Under the pieces are notes generated by a model. That model was not told the DNA's origin. It ran no database searches and saw only the letters and a list, made by a program, of their open reading frames with translations. DNA of 64,000 bases from Hyposmocoma kahamanoa (lineage: Eukaryota; Arthropoda; Insecta; Lepidoptera; Cosmopterigidae): contig NW_020653409.1 in NCBI RefSeq assembly GCF_003589595.1, positions 3,121,025-3,185,024 on the forward strand, read 5' to 3'. This document shows, piece by piece, positions 62,256-64,000 of the stretch. A program made the translations under genes and the position numbers. The stretch's first letter is position 1. Each line of letters opens with the position of its first letter.

Positions 62256-62445
62256 GCGTACAGACAGTTCTGTACGCAACCTTAGAGAAACCATGCGAAT
62301 GCACCGCAAATGCGCCTGGTCACGTGCCGCTCGCGCGACACATATGTTAACATGTATTTAACTGCACGCATGCAGCGCGTGTGCGGTATGCGAGCAGCAC
62401 GCGCGCAGCGCACATGCAGCTCATTCGCCAGATCTGTACTGTTTC
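62252..62445. repeat. CpG-rich patch with inverted-repeat ends
   Basis: About 190 bp rich in GCGC, CGCG and CATGCA motifs (e.g. GCACGCGCGCAGCGCACATG) in AT-rich surroundings. It starts AAGTGTGCGTACAGACAGTT with a local hairpin, GCGTACAGA / TCTGTACGC. No promoter evidence; possibly a MITE. Confidence 0.45.
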
Positions 62446-62455
62446 AGTAGCAGTA

Positions 62456-62712
62456 GAGTTCCTTGTGAAAGAGTTCGTCCAGGGAAGTACTGCCACCTTA
62501 CCTATTTCTGCTGCCAAGCAGTAAGATCAGCATTACTGTGTTCTGGTTTTTGAAGGGTAAGGGTGATGGTGAAATTACAGGCACATGGGACTTGTCAACT
62601 TAGTCTCACGGTAACGGGCGCAGTGGCAGTGCCTCTCAGATCTTTACGATTTAAAACTCTGAGTGGCCTCTGCAACTGTTATGGACAGGCGTGTAGTTAT
62701 TATAAAAAAAAA
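62456..62712 (+). repeat. R-family copy with 3' deletion
   Basis: AGTAGCAGTAGAGTTCCTTG to GACAGGCGTGTAGTTATTAT, then A. The CAGGCGCACGACTTGTTCGT block is deleted. Confidence 0.85.
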
Positions 62713-62867
62713 ATTTTTACGCACCATTTGGGGCTATAAGTATGTGCGTGATTAAAAAATATATTAAAAATGTTATTAAACACGTTTTAAGAATCTATAC
62801 AATCTAATTCAATATGTATCATGATAAACATTTCATATAATAGTTTACTTAAACAAAATTTCATTTC

Positions 62868-63345
62868 TATTTTTAACCGACTTCAAAAGAGGAGGAGGTT
62901 CTCAATTCGACTGTGTTTTTTTTGTATGTATGTTACGCGATAACTCCGGTATTTGTGAACCGAGAGAGGGTACCTCCATAATAGTCCCATTTAATTTGAA
63001 GAAAATCATCCACTTCTAAGGGTGGCTGTTCACGCATGAAGATTCATTTTTATAAATAGCGCCTAAATTTTGTTATAACGAGCAATTAAAAATAATTATT
63101 ATATAAAAAAAAATATTTTAATGGTTGATTTTGCTATTCTCCAATTCAAGGCGTTTTTCTCTTTCAATATACTTAGTAGTGAGAAGCGATTTTTATTATC
63201 TCCTGTGTCAAATCCCATATAGTGGCGAACTAGGAGATGAATCCGGGTTTGCGCACTTTCCGGTAACCGATTTCAATAAAACTTGGTAATTATATGTAAT
63301 TCCACGTATTTTTGAGGTCGATTTTTTTTTGTACTCTGTATTTAG
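62868..63345 (+). repeat. K-family copy with a 200-bp insert
   Basis: AACCGACTTCAAAAGAGGAG, then TTCTCAATTCGACTGTGTTT, then GTATGTTACGCGATAACTCC, then CCACTTCTAAGGGTGG. An AT-rich insert follows (63020-63220), then GCGAACTAGGAGATGAATCC, CACTTTCCGGTAACCGATTT and TTTTGAGGTCGATTTTTT. Confidence 0.78.
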
Positions 63346-63704
63346 ATTACATTACCCGTACACGTGTACACACCACCAAATGTCAGTGCGAACAAGAACT
63401 ATTAACCCAATGATGTCCACTCATGATACAATCCACTTACCATGTGATCATTATCTCTCATTTTACAACTTCGAAACGGGAGCAATATCATTTATGACTT
63501 CATGAAGTACGTGCGTTTATAACCTTGAAAAGCAAGAACATTCAAATATGATTTACTTTTCCACTAATAAAATGCTAGATTGGAAACGGTATAATATTTT
63601 CTACTTGTGTTTTATTACTATAACTTAGTATGTGCCCTGTAATAATTACCTGGCAGGGTAAAGTTGGACACACAGCTTAATGACACTCCGTTTCTAACTT
63701 AGAT

Positions 63705-63870
63705 AGCAGTAGAGTGAAAGGTCCGAAAAAGTATTGCCACCTTACCTATTTCTATCACCAAGCAGTGATGTTAGCATTACTGCATTCCGTTTTTTCACGG
63801 TATGGGTGCAGGTGAAATTTGAAAAAACAAACAGACACGTGAGACTTATCAACTTATGTGTCAATAGCGA
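63705..63870 (+). repeat. R-family copy, diverged
   Basis: GCAGTAGAGTGAAAGGTCCG, then TTGCCACCTTACCTATTTC, then AAGCAGTGATGTTAGCATTA, then GTGCAGGTGAAATT, then GAGACTTATCAACTTATGTG. Confidence 0.75.
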
Positions 63871-63884
63871 TACTAAAAAATATT

Positions 63885-64000
63885 TTTTTTTTCATTAACC
63901 GACTTCAAAAAAGGACGAGGTTCTCAATTCCATTGCATATTTTTGTATATGTTATGCGATTACTTTACTTGTGAACCGATTTTGATGGTTCTTTTTTTTT
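63885..64000 (+). repeat. K-family copy, cut by the window end
   Basis: TTAACCGACTTCAAAAAAGG, then GAGGTTCTCAATTCCATTGC, then GTGAACCGATTTTGATGGTT. Runs beyond 64000. Confidence 0.78.

Noticed and set aside
1..64000. Prokaryotic features such as CRISPR arrays, operons, rho-independent terminators and riboswitches
   Set aside because: Nothing of the kind is present. Composition, splice-like signals and retroelements are those of an insect genome.

Overview
This window is eukaryotic and looks like intergenic or deep intronic DNA of a moth or butterfly. It is AT-rich, has long stretches with no open frame, and is filled with short interspersed repeats of the types common in Lepidoptera: tRNA-derived SINEs, 5'-truncated LINEs of the CR1/Jockey group, Penelope-like elements (PLE) and many small DNA transposons. 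There are no operons, ribosome-binding sites, CRISPR arrays, rRNA or intact tRNA genes. Species and chromosome cannot be told from the sequence. No host protein gene is certain; the best host signals are a 42-nt in-frame exon candidate at 61225-61266 and a non-coding exon candidate at 671-721.

Family names used below. R: a retroposon of about 290 bp that ends in TATTATAAAAAA and has about 25 copies. K: a family bounded by ACCGACTTC and its inverse. SINE-A (56809-57034 as type copy), SINE-B (48057-48295), SINE-C (38404-38703) and SINE-D (977-1110): four families with RNA polymerase III A/B-box-like 5' ends. M: a roughly 500-bp module found at 22.6 kb and 42.7 kb.

Layout. 0-10 kb: PLE scraps, a TA-flanked element at 1469-2294, an inverted pair of 0.6-kb TIR elements (4504-5158 and 5765-6375) around a broken reverse transcriptase (RT) piece, and a decayed LINE RT (7253-8578, minus). 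10-20 kb: two hAT-like elements with perfect 8-bp target duplications (12115-13171, 13325-13638), a PLE insertion with a 12-bp duplication (17276-17972) and a 400-N assembly gap at 19223-19622. 20-30 kb: a 5'-truncated LINE with an open 360-codon RT frame (19748-20830, minus), a triple nest (LINE in a Harbinger-like element in an R copy, 23097-24218) and a symmetrical region at 25.2-26.9 kb with a 130-bp near-perfect palindrome. 30-40 kb: a TTAA-flanked piggyBac-like MITE (33116-33462), a CTGCCCTG MITE, a second hAT copy and many R/SINE copies. 39-42 kb: a LINE (39154-41046) whose RT frame is broken by only two stop codons and which split an R copy with a GCATA duplication. 42-64 kb: more R, K and SINE copies, a LINE piece inside a SINE-A, two short PLE insertions with 12- and 15-bp duplications, an internally deleted mariner-type element inside an R copy (59764-60215), and a degenerate minisatellite (60660-61110).

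These parts do not form a pathway. What they give is a record of insertion order. At least five insertions lie inside older repeats with target duplications still readable: 23244-24074, 29894-30127, 39154-41046, 50035-50412 and 59764-60215. The most unusual items are the PLE family with its hammerhead-ribozyme-like terminal repeat, the 25-27 kb palindromic nest, and module M joined to the same R end at two sites 20 kb apart.
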